64,000 nt of DNA. Origin: Streptomyces sp. G-G2. Its GTDB lineage: Bacteria > Actinomycetota > Actinomycetes > Streptomycetales > Streptomycetaceae. This document shows, piece by piece, positions 1 through 8,528 of the stretch. A model generated the notes under the pieces. The model saw nothing but the letters and a program-made list of their open reading frames with translations, searched no databases and had not been told where the DNA came from. Each line of letters opens with the position of its first letter. Position 1 is the stretch's first letter. Position numbers and translations under genes: made by a program. The stretch covers positions 1-64,000 of the forward strand of contig NZ_JASISO010000042.1 in NCBI RefSeq assembly GCF_030063135.1. The letters run 5' to 3'.

Positions 1-115
1 GACCCGGCCGGGTCCGCTGCCGGGGCTGGCGGAGTCGGGTTCGGCGAGGGACCCGGCCACGGCGGGGGCAGTCGGCGCTGGTGGGGTCGGCACGGGCCCT
101 GTGTGGCTGGTGGGG

Positions 116-1114
116 TCAGCGGGCGGGCTGGTGGGGGCGGGCCGCGCGGGCCACCGCGACGACCGCCTTCTCCAGGGCGTACGCCGCGTCGTCGCCGCCG
201 CCCTTGACCCCCGCGTCGGCCAGCGCGACCGCGCGCAGGGCGTCGGAGACGGCGTCCGCCGACCAGCCCCGCATCTGCTGCCGCACCCGGTCGATCTTCC
301 ACGGCGGCATCCCGAGGTCCCTCGCGAGATCGCCGGGTCGGGCGCCGCGGGGGGCCGAGGCCAGCTTGCCGATGGCCCGGACCGCCTGGGCCAGGGCGCT
401 GGTGATGAGGACCGGCGCGACCCCGGTGGACAGGGACCAGCGCAGTGCTTCGAGGGCCTCCGCCGCCCGGCCCTCGACCGCCCGGTCGGCGACGGTGAAG
501 CTGGAGGCCTCCGCCCGGCCGGTGTAGTAGCGGCCGACCACGGCCTCGTCGATCGTGCCCTCGACGTCCGCGCACAGCTGGGCCGCGGCACTCGCCAGCT
601 CCCGCAGATCGCTGCCGATCGCGTCGACCAGCGTCTGGCACGCCTCGGGCGTGGCGGACCGGCCCAGGGTGCGGAACTCTCCCCGTACGAACGACAGCCG
701 GTCCGCCGCCTTCGTCATCTTCGGGCAGGCGATCTCCCGGGCACCCGCCTTGCGGGCCGCGTCCAGCAGCCCCTTGCCCTTGACGCCGCCCGCGTGCAGC
801 AGCACGAGGACGATCTCCTCGTACGGCGCGGCGAGGTACGCCTTGACTTCCTTGATCGTGTCCGCCGACAGGTCGTGCGCGTTGCGCACGACCAGGACCT
901 TGCGCTCGGAGAAGAGCGAGGGGCTCGTCAGCTCGGCCAGTGTGCCGGGCTGGAGCTGCTCGGACGCGAGGTCGCGCACGTCGGTGTCGGCGTCGGCGGC
1001 CCGGGCCGCCGTCACCACCTCGCGCACCACACGGTCGAGGAGCAGGTCCTCCTGACCCACCGCGAGGGTGAGTGGGGCGAGCGGATCGTCGGTTGAGTTC
1101 TTCCTGGTGGCCAT
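116..1114 (-). CDS. holA: DNA polymerase III delta subunit (clamp loader)
   Basis: Delta subunit of the replicative clamp loader, which opens the beta ring for loading on primed DNA in the cytoplasm. The 332-residue product begins MATRKNSTDDPLAPLTLAVG and has the family layout: an N-terminal AAA-like domain (GQEDLLLDRVV), the lid region with KVLVVRNAHDLSAD, and the C-terminal collar helices. I chose the ATG at 1114 because the longer open frame adds only low-complexity residues antisense to the neighbouring gene. It is transcribed alone towards the window edge and is divergent from the small gene that starts 62 bases away. The length is normal and all domains are present. Family assignment is by sequence recognition. 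Confidence 0.93.
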   Translation of the reverse strand: MATRKNSTDDPLAPLTLAVGQEDLLLDRVVREVVTAARAADADTDVRDLASEQLQPGTLAELTSPSLFSERKVLVVRNAHDLSADTIKEVKAYLAAPYEEIVLVLLHAGGVKGKGLLDAARKAGAREIACPKMTKAADRLSFVRGEFRTLGRSATPEACQTLVDAIGSDLRELASAAAQLCADVEGTIDEAVVGRYYTGRAEASSFTVADRAVEGRAAEALEALRWSLSTGVAPVLITSALAQAVRAIGKLASAPRGARPGDLARDLGMPPWKIDRVRQQMRGWSADAVSDALRAVALADAGVKGGGDDAAYALEKAVVAVARAARPHQPAR

Positions 1115-1175
1115 CGGCTCCAGCATCCCACGCCGCACCGACAGCGCCGCGCCCCGCATACCGGAGAATGGTCCG

Positions 1176-1418
1176 GTGAACGCACGACACGTACTGGTCC
1201 TGCCCGACCGCGACGCCGCCGACGAGGTGGCCCGGGAGCTGGTCGACCGCTTCGGGCTGCCCGAGGAACCGCAGCTGGTCCGCGACGCCCTGGCGGGCGA
1301 GGACGACGCCGAGGACGCCCAGTGGCTCGTCGTCGTCGAGGACCCGAGGGAACTCCTCGACGCCACGGCACTGGACGGCCTCGCCGCCGACTACGACGGC
1401 TGGCTCGAAGCCCCGTAG
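1176..1418 (+). CDS. small conserved hypothetical protein (80 aa)
   Basis: An 80-residue acidic protein with no domain I recognise. It starts at a GTG with GGAG about ten bases upstream and reads MNARHVLVLPDRDAADEVAR. It is rich in Asp, Glu and Ala and has no membrane segment or signal peptide. It is divergent from holA and its stop lies directly before a long inverted repeat. Small genes of this kind beside holA occur in other Streptomyces as I recall, so it is probably real. Function unknown. Confidence 0.72.
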   Translation: MNARHVLVLPDRDAADEVARELVDRFGLPEEPQLVRDALAGEDDAEDAQWLVVVEDPRELLDATALDGLAADYDGWLEAP

Positions 1419-1421
1419 CCC

Positions 1422-1555
1422 GGACCCGTAGCCCACCGGCCGTAGCCCGTAGCCCGGTCTCGGTGCTCCGGCCTCGAGCAGGGGCCCTGGGCGCCCGTCG
1501 GTGGGCGGTGGGCTACAGGCCCCCTACGGGCGCTACGGGCTACGGACTACGGGCC
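1422..1555. terminator. long inverted repeat between convergent genes
   Basis: The left arm (about 1422-1456) repeats CGTAGCCC several times and the right arm (about 1507-1555) carries the complementary GGGCTACGG units. Because each arm is internally repetitive, alternative hairpins can form. It sits between the stop of the 80-aa gene and the stop of yceI, so it most likely acts as a bidirectional terminator. Confidence 0.6.
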
Positions 1556-4500
1556 CGATCAGGCCTTGTGCACGATCTGTACGTCCAGCTTGACCTCCAC
1601 GCTCATGCCGATCGCCGCGACGCCGTGGGCCAGCGACTGCCAGTTCAGCGTGAAGTCCTCGCGCTGGAGCTCGGCCGTGGCGCGGCAGGCGGCGCGGGTC
1701 TCGCCCTCCAGGCCCGTGCCCACCCCCAGGTACTGGGCGTCCAGGGTGACCGAGCGGCTGACCCCGTGCAGGGTCAGAGCGCCCGCGACGGCCCAGTGGG
1801 TGCCGCTTCGGTGGATGAACCGTTCGCTGTAGAACTCCACCGTCGGGTGGCGCTGCGCGTCCAGGAAGTCCGCCGAGCGCAGGTGGTCGTCGCGCAGCCG
1901 GACTCCGGTGTCGATACTCGCCGCGTCCATGATCACGTGCATGGACGAGTCCTCCATCCGGTCGGCTATGCGCACCGCTCCGGCGAAGGTGTTGAACCGG
2001 CCGTGGATCCGGGCCAGGCCGATGTGCCGGGCCGTGAAACCGACGGAGGAGTGCGCGGGGTCCAGCTCCCAGTGCCCCGGGCGCGGCAGCAGCGGCGGCT
2101 CGACCGCGTCGAGGACGATCTCCCCCGGGCCCTGCCGCGGCCCTTCGCCCACGGCCACGATCGTCGCCCCGTGGTACGGCGCGTAGCCCTCGGCCGTGAC
2201 GGCCAGTCGGTACTCCCCCTCCGGTACGGCGGCCGTGAACCCGCCATAGGGGTCGGTCTCCCCGCTGACGATCCGTCGGCCGATCGGATCGGTCACCTCG
2301 AACCGGGCTTGGCGGACCGGCTGGTGGACGGTGTCGAGGACCCGGTAACTGAGCAGGCCCGCCATCGGCGGCAGCGTCAGCGTCGCCGATCCGGGCGGGC
2401 CCGCGCCCGCGCCCGTCTCCATACCCCGTCTGCGACTGAACATGGTTGATGCACCCCCGTGCTGTGTGGACTTGATTCGGTCTGGCGAAAACGCATTCGA
2501 TCATGCGGTTGGGTTGCGGGCAAACAGAACACTCGCACCCGGTATGCGCCCGCCTCCTCCGTCGGCGCCCGGCTGGAAACGCCCGTAGCCCGGGGCCCGC
2601 TCCCGTGACCGCCACCGAACCGTCGGTATCGGTGCGCAGTACGGCCGCCCCCGACTCCCGCAGCCGTGCGAGCGTTTCCTTCGCGGGGTGACCGTAACGG
2701 TTCCCGGCGCCGACGGGAACGATCGCGATCCGCGGTGCGATCCGTTCCTGCAGTGCGGGGTCCTGGTGGGCGGATCCGTGGTGGGCGACCTTGAGGACGT
2801 CCACGGGACCCAGGTCCGGACGGTCTCTCAGCAGCTGCCGCTGGGCGGCCGGTTCGAGGTCGCCCAGCAGGAGCAGACGCAGCCCCGCGCTGTCCACCAG
2901 CAGTGCCACACTGGCGTCGTTCGGCCCGTCGGGCGGCGGGCCCGCGCCCGGCCCGGCGGGCGGCGGCCAGAGCACCTCCCACGACAGCGGGCCGATCCGG
3001 CGCCGCTCCCCGGCACGGGCCTCCTCCACCCCGATCCCGGCGGCGGCCGCGGTACGGCGGACGAACTCCGCCTGGCCCGGCGGCTGCGCCAGCGTGGTGG
3101 TCTGGATCACCCCGACGGTCCGCCCCCGCAGCACTCCGGCCAGTCCGCCCACGTGGTCGGCGTGAAAATGTGTCAGAAGCAACAACGGCACCCGCCGTAC
3201 CCCCAGGGCCCGCAGGCACCCGTCCACCGGCCCCGGTTCCGGGCCGGTGTCCACGACCACCGCCGTTCCCGGACCGGCGGCGAGGACTCCGGCATCCCCC
3301 TGGCCCACGGCGCACTGCGCGTAGCGCCACCCCGGCGGCGGCCAGCCGGTCAGCGTCCGGGTCAGCTGCGGGGGCCGCAGCAGGGCGAGCAGCAGCACCA
3401 GCGCCGTGGCCGCGCAGGCCCAGCGGTACCGGCCCAGCCGCGCCGCCAGCCCTACGACGCCCAGCGTCACCCCCGCCAGCAGCAGGCCACCGGTGACCCC
3501 GCCGGGCCAGGACAGCTCCGCCCCCGGGAGCCCCGCACCCGTGCGGGCCACCGAGGCGATCCACCCGGCGGGCACCCCGGCGCACCAGGCCAGCGCCCGC
3601 GCGCCCGCCATCCACACCGGCGCCACCCCCAGCGCGGCGAAGCCCAGCACCGTGGCCGGGCCCGCCGCCAGCTCGGCCAGCAGATTGCACGGCACCGCCA
3701 CCAGGCTCACCCGGGCCGCGAGCACCGCCACCACCGGGGAGCACACCGCCTGCGCGGCCGCGGCGGCGGCCAGCGCCTCGGCGAGCCGGTTCGGCACCCC
3801 GCGCCGCCGCAGGGCCGCGCTCCAGCGGGGCCCGAGGATCAGCAGGGCCCCGGTGGCCAGGACGGACAGCAGGAAGCCGTAGCTCCGCGCGAGCCAGGGG
3901 TCGTTGAGCACCAGCAGGACGACCGCGGCGGCCAGGGCCGGGATCAGCGACCTGCGCCGCCCGGTGGCGAGGGCCAGCAGGGTGACCGCACCGCACGCGG
4001 CGGCCCGCAGCACGCTCGGCTCGGGTCGGCAGACCACTACGAAGGCCAGGATCAAGGCCGCCCCGCACAGGGCCGTCCCGCGCAACGAGAGCCCCAGCCG
4101 GGGAGCCAGCCCGCGCCGCTCGGCGTGCTGCGCCGTGGCCGCGGGACCGATCAGCAGGAACAGGACGACGGTGAGGTTGGAGCCGGACACCGCCAGCAGG
4201 TGCAGGAGGTCGGTGGCGCGGAAGGCTTCGTGGAGATCGACCGGCACCCGGGAGGTGTCTCCGACCACCAGGCCCGGCAACAGCGCCCGCGCGTCCGGCG
4301 CGAGCCCTTCGGTGGCCTCGCGCAGGCCTTGGCGCAGCCGCCCCGCTACGCGCTGCGCGAGGTCCGGGCCGCCGGTCACCCGGGGCGGCCCCTCCCCCGC
4401 CGGGTTCAGCAGGGCCACCGCCCGCTCGCCGTCCCGCGCCGGGGCCAGCCGCCCCTCCACCCGCACCCGGGTCGAGGGCAGCAGCCGCACCCAGCCCGGG

Positions 4501-5063
4501 TCCCGCGCCATCACCAGGACCGGCGTCGCCACCCGGGTCCGCGCACCCTCCGGACCGGTCACCCGGGTCACCTCCGCGTCCAGGAGCACCACCGGCGGCC
4601 CGCTCCCGGCTCCGGCCCGCCGGGGGTCGGAGCCGACCGTCAGCTCGGCCGTGACCAGGGCGTGCTGCCGCGCGAGCCCGACCACCGGACCCGCCCGGGC
4701 CTCCGCCCGGTGCAAGGCGCCCACCGTGGCTCCGGTGGCCGCGCAGAGCAGGGCCGCCGCGACCGCCGTGCCGATCGTCCACCGGGGTTCGCGCCGTCGG
4801 CACGCCACCAGCACCAGCACTCCGGCGCCCACCACCCCCAGCCCGGCCCCCGCCGCGCTCCACGCGGCCGGGGTATCGAGCGCGAGCGCGGCGGCCACCC
4901 AGAGGGCGAGCGCGGGCCCCACGAGCCGCAGGTCCGTCACCCCCGCCCGATCCCCGCGCCCACCCGGGCCACCCGGCCGACGCGGCTCTACGGAGTCGCC
5001 CGGAGCCTGGGGCCCACCGGCCCCGCTCGGGTCGGGGTCCGCACCCGTCCCGGGGCGGCTCAC
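1533..5063 (-). CDS. comEC: ComEC/Rec2 family DNA-uptake channel, frame runs on through yceI
   Basis: Polytopic membrane protein of the ComEC/Rec2 family, predicted to pass single-stranded DNA across the membrane. The family part is roughly residues 1-850: an N-terminal soluble segment, a multi-helix competence domain with LLAVSGSNLTVVLFLL, and a C-terminal metallo-beta-lactamase-like domain with HFHADH (about residue 631), LLLLGDLEP and KVAHHGSAHQ. The GTG start overlaps the comEA stop by four bases (GTGA), so the two are coupled. Oddly, no stop follows the family domain. The frame stays open for about 320 more codons, through the promoter-like gap and the whole of yceI in another frame, to 1533. 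The natural end is probably near 2500, so the extension is doubtful. Streptomyces are not known for natural competence and the physiological role is unclear. Confidence 0.8.
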   Translation of the reverse strand: MSRPGTGADPDPSGAGGPQAPGDSVEPRRPGGPGGRGDRAGVTDLRLVGPALALWVAAALALDTPAAWSAAGAGLGVVGAGVLVLVACRRREPRWTIGTAVAAALLCAATGATVGALHRAEARAGPVVGLARQHALVTAELTVGSDPRRAGAGSGPPVVLLDAEVTRVTGPEGARTRVATPVLVMARDPGWVRLLPSTRVRVEGRLAPARDGERAVALLNPAGEGPPRVTGGPDLAQRVAGRLRQGLREATEGLAPDARALLPGLVVGDTSRVPVDLHEAFRATDLLHLLAVSGSNLTVVLFLLIGPAATAQHAERRGLAPRLGLSLRGTALCGAALILAFVVVCRPEPSVLRAAACGAVTLLALATGRRRSLIPALAAAVVLLVLNDPWLARSYGFLLSVLATGALLILGPRWSAALRRRGVPNRLAEALAAAAAAQAVCSPVVAVLAARVSLVAVPCNLLAELAAGPATVLGFAALGVAPVWMAGARALAWCAGVPAGWIASVARTGAGLPGAELSWPGGVTGGLLLAGVTLGVVGLAARLGRYRWACAATALVLLLALLRPPQLTRTLTGWPPPGWRYAQCAVGQGDAGVLAAGPGTAVVVDTGPEPGPVDGCLRALGVRRVPLLLLTHFHADHVGGLAGVLRGRTVGVIQTTTLAQPPGQAEFVRRTAAAAGIGVEEARAGERRRIGPLSWEVLWPPPAGPGAGPPPDGPNDASVALLVDSAGLRLLLLGDLEPAAQRQLLRDRPDLGPVDVLKVAHHGSAHQDPALQERIAPRIAIVPVGAGNRYGHPAKETLARLRESGAAVLRTDTDGSVAVTGAGPGLRAFPAGRRRRRRAHTGCECSVCPQPNRMIECVFARPNQVHTARGCINHVQSQTGYGDGRGRGPARIGDADAAADGGPAQLPGPRHRPPAGPPSPVRGDRSDRPTDRQRGDRPLWRVHGRRTGGGVPTGRHGRGLRAVPRGDDRGRGRRAAAGPGGDRPRRGRAAAAAAPGALGAGPRALLRRFHGPAHRPGPDPRPVQHLRRSGAHSRPDGGLVHARDHGRGEYRHRSPAARRPPALGGLPGRAAPPDGGVLQRTVHPPKRHPLGRRGRSDPARGQPLGHPGRPVPGGGHGPGGRDPRRLPRHGRAPARGLHAELAVAGPRRRGDRHERGGQAGRTDRAQGLIGPVVRSP
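1559..2443 (-). CDS. YceI family protein with N-terminal carboxypeptidase-regulatory-like domain
   Basis: A 294-residue protein. Residues about 30-105 form a beta-sandwich segment of the carboxypeptidase-regulatory/prealbumin type (DPIGRRIVSGETDPYGGF, then EYRLAVTAEGY). Residues about 120-290 are a YceI lipocalin-like domain: WELDPAHSSVGFTARHIG, then SADFLDAQRHPTVEF and LTLHGVSRSVTLD. YceI domains bind polyprenoid or amide lipids in a beta-barrel; the ligand here is unknown. There is no signal peptide. The ATG at 2443 has GGGGG about ten bases upstream, and the 60 bases before it are AT-richer than their surroundings, consistent with its own promoter. The whole gene lies inside the run-on comEC frame on the same strand. 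Confidence 0.9.
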   Translation of the reverse strand: MFSRRRGMETGAGAGPPGSATLTLPPMAGLLSYRVLDTVHQPVRQARFEVTDPIGRRIVSGETDPYGGFTAAVPEGEYRLAVTAEGYAPYHGATIVAVGEGPRQGPGEIVLDAVEPPLLPRPGHWELDPAHSSVGFTARHIGLARIHGRFNTFAGAVRIADRMEDSSMHVIMDAASIDTGVRLRDDHLRSADFLDAQRHPTVEFYSERFIHRSGTHWAVAGALTLHGVSRSVTLDAQYLGVGTGLEGETRAACRATAELQREDFTLNWQSLAHGVAAIGMSVEVKLDVQIVHKA

Positions 5064-6073
5064 AGCCGCACCAAGGCGCGCAGATCCGCGAACCGCCGCT
5101 CCCCGATGCCGTTGACCTGGCGGAGCTCCTCCACGGAGCGGAAGCCACCCCGCGCCGTGCGGTAGTCGACGATGTGGCGGGCCAGGACCGGGCCGACACC
5201 CGGCAGGCCGTCCAATTGCTCGACCGTGGCACTGGCGAGGCTCACCGGACCGGGGCTCGGCCCGGGCCCTCCCGGGGCGCCCGGGCCGCCCGGGCCGTTC
5301 TGTGGCGGGGCACCGACCAGCACCTGCTCGCCGTCCATCAGGACCCGGGCCCGGTTGAGCCCCGAGGTGTCCGTGCCCGGCCGCACTCCCCCGGCGGCGG
5401 CCAGCGCGTCCTCGACCCTCGACCCGGCGGGCAAGCGCCGGATCCCGGGGGCGCTGACCTTCCCGCCGACGTCGACCCCGATCCGCGCCTGAGCCGGGGC
5501 CGGGTGCGGTGCGGCCGCCCCCGTAGCGAGCGCGGGCGCGGGAGCGACGACGGAGGGCGCCCTCACCGGCTCAGGCCCGGCCGACCAGTACCGCTGTCCG
5601 GCGAACCCCACGGCGGCCACCAGCACCACCGCCACGGCCCCCAGCGTCTTCGTCTCCAGCCCGCAGCGCGCCTGCACCCACACCGGCATCCGCTCGCCCA
5701 ACGCGAGCCGCCACCCGGCCGGCCGCGCCGACCGCTCCCCGGCGTCCGGAACACCGTCACGCGGGACCCCCGCGCCCGGACTTCCGCCGCCCGGCACCCC
5801 CGCGCCCATGACCACCAGCCCGTCGTCACCCGGACTCCCGCCGCCCGGAACCCCGCAGGGAACGTCCGGTGGGGCCTCCCGCGCGCCCGGGCCGTTCACC
5901 AGCCGCTCCGCCCGGCGGCGCAGGGCAGGGGAGGGCGGGGCGGGTGGGCGGCCGTGGGGGCGACCGCGGACGCGGCCACGGATCCGGCCGCTGTCGCGGC
6001 CGTCGGATGCGTGGGGACGGCCCGGGCCGCTCGTGGCGCCGGAGGACGGTGACGTACGCGTTCGAAGAGTCAT
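5060..6073 (-). CDS. comEA: ComEA family helix-hairpin-helix DNA-binding protein
   Basis: A 337-residue membrane-anchored DNA-binding protein. After a long Pro/Gly/Arg-rich cytoplasmic region comes one membrane segment (LGAVAVVLVAAVGFAGQRYW), then an extracytoplasmic SLBB domain (IGVDVGGKVSAPGIRRLPAG, ending LMDGEQVLVG). The C-terminal double helix-hairpin-helix is typical of ComEA: LDGLPGVGPVLARHIVDYR and LRQVNGIGERRFADLRALV. I chose the ATG at 6073 over an upstream start because the added residues are unlike the family. It is immediately upstream of comEC, sharing GTGA, and follows the DegV gene on the same strand. It is probably the receptor that hands double-stranded DNA to the ComEC pore. 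Confidence 0.92.
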   Translation of the reverse strand: MTLRTRTSPSSGATSGPGRPHASDGRDSGRIRGRVRGRPHGRPPAPPSPALRRRAERLVNGPGAREAPPDVPCGVPGGGSPGDDGLVVMGAGVPGGGSPGAGVPRDGVPDAGERSARPAGWRLALGERMPVWVQARCGLETKTLGAVAVVLVAAVGFAGQRYWSAGPEPVRAPSVVAPAPALATGAAAPHPAPAQARIGVDVGGKVSAPGIRRLPAGSRVEDALAAAGGVRPGTDTSGLNRARVLMDGEQVLVGAPPQNGPGGPGAPGGPGPSPGPVSLASATVEQLDGLPGVGPVLARHIVDYRTARGGFRSVEELRQVNGIGERRFADLRALVRL

Positions 6074-6181
6074 ACCGACGACGTTAGGGACGATTCCCCG
6101 GCCCCGTTCGGAGCCCTCAATTCCGGTGGACAGAGCACCCGTTGTGGATAACCCCGTCACCCTTGAGGGTGGTTCACGGGA

Positions 6182-7027
6182 TCAGCGGGGCGAGACGACC
6201 GCCGCCAGCAGCCCTGGCCCGGTGTGCGCGCCGATCACCGCGCCCACCTCGCTGACGTGCAGTTCCACCAGCCCCGGGATGCGTTCCCGGAGCCGCTCCG
6301 CGAGTTTCTGGGCGCGTTCGGGGGCGGCGAGGTGGTGCACCGCCACATCCACAGCGCCCGATCCGGCCCGCTCGACGGCCAGTTCTTCGAGGCGGGCGAT
6401 GGCCTTGGACGCCGTCCGCACCTTCTCCAGCATCTCGATCCGCCCGCCCTCCAGCGTGAGCAGCGGCTTGACGGCGAGCGCCGAGCCGAGCAGGGCCTGG
6501 GCCGCGCCGATGCGGCCGCCGCGGCGCAGGTAGTCGAGGGTGTCGACGTAGAAGTAGGCGGACATGTCCGCCGCCCGCTTCTCGGCGGCGGCCACCGCCT
6601 CGTCGGCCGAGCCGCCCGCGTCCGCGACCTCGGCGGCGGCGAGGGCGCAGAAGCCGAGCGCCATGGCGACCATGCCCGTGTCCACGACACGGACGGGTAC
6701 GGGGGCCGTCCGGGCTGCCATGACGGCGGCGTCGTAGGTGCCGGAGAACTCGGCGGAGAGGTGCAGGCTGACGATGCCGGCCGCGCCGGCGTCCGCGGCC
6801 GCCCGGTAGGCCCGGACGAACTCCTCCGGGCTGGGCCGGGAGGTGGTGACCGGGCGGCGCTTCTGGAGAGCGAGGGCGAGGCTGCGGGCCGAGATCTCCG
6901 TGCCCTCTTCGAGGGCCTCGTCGCCGAGGACCACGGTGAGGGGGACGGAGGTGATCCCGTGCCGCGCCATCGCCTGTTGGGGCAGGTAGGCCGTGGAATC
7001 GGTGATGATCGCGACATGGCGGGACAT
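6182..7027 (-). CDS. DegV family fatty-acid-binding protein
   Basis: A 281-residue DegV protein, the family of fatty-acid-binding FakB-type proteins that present lipids to a kinase. It begins MSRHVAIITDSTAYLPQQAM with the usual DSTAYLP motif, and has TSRPSPEEFVRAYRAA, VSLHLSAEFSGTYDAA and a C-terminal EVGAVIGAHTGPGLL, the family's glycine-rich end. The start at 7027 gives the canonical N-terminus. It lies upstream of comEA by 108 bases and could share its transcript. No DAK-type kinase partner is in this window. Confidence 0.92.
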   Translation of the reverse strand: MSRHVAIITDSTAYLPQQAMARHGITSVPLTVVLGDEALEEGTEISARSLALALQKRRPVTTSRPSPEEFVRAYRAAADAGAAGIVSLHLSAEFSGTYDAAVMAARTAPVPVRVVDTGMVAMALGFCALAAAEVADAGGSADEAVAAAEKRAADMSAYFYVDTLDYLRRGGRIGAAQALLGSALAVKPLLTLEGGRIEMLEKVRTASKAIARLEELAVERAGSGAVDVAVHHLAAPERAQKLAERLRERIPGLVELHVSEVGAVIGAHTGPGLLAAVVSPR

Positions 7028-7502
7028 GAGCCGGAGGGTACCGGCAGCGAGGCGAGTCCGGCAGCCCGGTCCGCCCCGCGGGTCCGCCCGGCCACCGGAT
7101 CCGGAGCCCGCGGCGGCCCGTCCGAGCCCGCCCAGCACCTCACCGGGGTCCGCGGAAGGACCCCTGCGCCCGACGGGCACCGTACCGGCGGAGGACCCTC
7201 GCCGAGGCGTCCTGGCGAACCTCCCCACCCACCTCCACCCGAAACCGAGCGGAAGCCGAGCCGGGACCGGTCGCGGATCGAGCCGGGACCGTCCGGTACC
7301 GCCCCGGAGCCGAATGCCGACCGAACCGGCACCGACCCGAACCGAGCCGCGCCCTATGCAGCTGGTCGCCTCAGGACGCGCGTGAGCCGCGCCCTCCCCT
7401 GCGCCACGCCCGACCGGGCGCCACGCTCAACCTCCAGCGCGCGCCCGACCCCAGCGCCACGCCCAACCCCAGCGCGCATCCACCCTCAGCGCCGCGCCCG
7501 AC
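7028..7502. repeat. gene-free stretch with degenerate 17-18-bp tandem repeats
   Basis: There is no credible gene in this interval. Roughly 7401-7505 consists of about six imperfect copies of a 17-18-bp unit resembling GCGCCACGCCCGACCCCA. The array runs up to the stop codon of the next minus-strand gene. The remainder is proline-codon-like GC-rich sequence. No clear promoter for the DegV gene could be picked out. Confidence 0.5.
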
Positions 7503-8264
7503 TCAGGCGGTCGTCTCCGGACGCGGGGCCTTCTCCCAGGGGTAAGCGGTCCGCGCCGGAGCCTTCGGCAGCGCCGCCGCGGGCGCCGGAGCCGCGGCCG
7601 GGCGAGGGGCCCCACCCGTACCCGGGGCCGACGACGACGCGGCGGGTCCCGCACCGGGCGCGGAGGCCGCACCGGGGGTAGGCTCCGCCGCCCACGCAGC
7701 CAGGTCGTCCACGGACTCGCGCGACCAGTCGCGCAGCGCCCCCGACTCGACCTCGATCTGCGCCGACAGCACCGACAGGTCGTCCTCCGCGAACCGGCGG
7801 GCCCGGTCGCGGGCTGCCCAGCGCAGCGAATCCGCCGCCTGCGTGACGCGGTCGGTGCGCTCGCGCAGCTCGGGGAGCCGCTCCGCGATCCGCTTCTTGT
7901 CCGGTTCCTGCTCCAGCCGCTTGAGCTCGTCGTCCAGCTCGTGCCCGTGGGCGCTGAGCCGCTCGAACAGGCCGATCGACTCCTTCAGCGAGGCATCTGA
8001 TTGCACGCCCTGGCAGAGCACCTGCTGCGTCGACCGCATCGACGTCCGCAGGTCCAGCCGTATCTGGGCGAGCGCTCCGGACACCCCGACCTGACCGAAG
8101 CTGCGTGCCTTCAGGCTGGTGTCCTCGACGGTCCTGCGCGCCTGCGTGATCGTCCGGTCCACGCCGCGCTTCGCCGCGCCGACCACCTTCACGGTGACGA
8201 ACACGCCCAGCCCCAGGAAGGTGAACAGCACCATCAGGGCCATGATGATCAACGCGGCCTCCAT
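7503..8264 (-). CDS. single-pass membrane protein with coiled-coil cytoplasmic domain
   Basis: A 253-residue protein I cannot assign to a named family. It begins MEAALIIMALMVLFTFLGLG, a single N-terminal membrane helix, followed by about 150 mostly helical, charged residues likely to form coiled coil (RTITQARRTVEDTSLKARSF; ELDDELKRLEQEPDKKRIAE). The last 70 residues are Ala/Pro-rich and end YPWEKAPRPETTA. A strong AAGGGAA ribosome site precedes the ATG at 8264. The topology suggests a membrane-tethered scaffold. Confidence 0.8.
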   Translation of the reverse strand: MEAALIIMALMVLFTFLGLGVFVTVKVVGAAKRGVDRTITQARRTVEDTSLKARSFGQVGVSGALAQIRLDLRTSMRSTQQVLCQGVQSDASLKESIGLFERLSAHGHELDDELKRLEQEPDKKRIAERLPELRERTDRVTQAADSLRWAARDRARRFAEDDLSVLSAQIEVESGALRDWSRESVDDLAAWAAEPTPGAASAPGAGPAASSSAPGTGGAPRPAAAPAPAAALPKAPARTAYPWEKAPRPETTA

Positions 8265-8430
8265 GAGGTTCCCTTTCCCCTGCACGACGGGCTGCTCGCC
8301 AACCCGGCTTCTTCGTCCTCCCACCGTAAACGCAGCGGGCAGGCCAGGGGTTCCCATCGAACCCCCAACCTGCCCGTACGGGACAACCCCTAGACCGCCG
8401 GGACCAGCGCCCCCGCCGACGCCCCGACCG

Positions 8431-8528
8431 CAGTCACCGGACCGCAGTCACCAGACCCCAGCCACCTCACCACAGTCGCCGGACCCCAGTCACCGGACCC
8501 CAGCCACCTCACCGCAGTCACCGGCCTC
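8431..8528. repeat. 14-bp minisatellite, seven copies
   Basis: Seven head-to-tail 14-base units. The commonest form is CAGTCACCGGACCC and a variant form is CAGCCACCTCACCG. The order has a period of three units (42 bp), so the array seems to have grown by 42-bp steps. The last unit contains the leuS stop codon. Confidence 0.85.
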
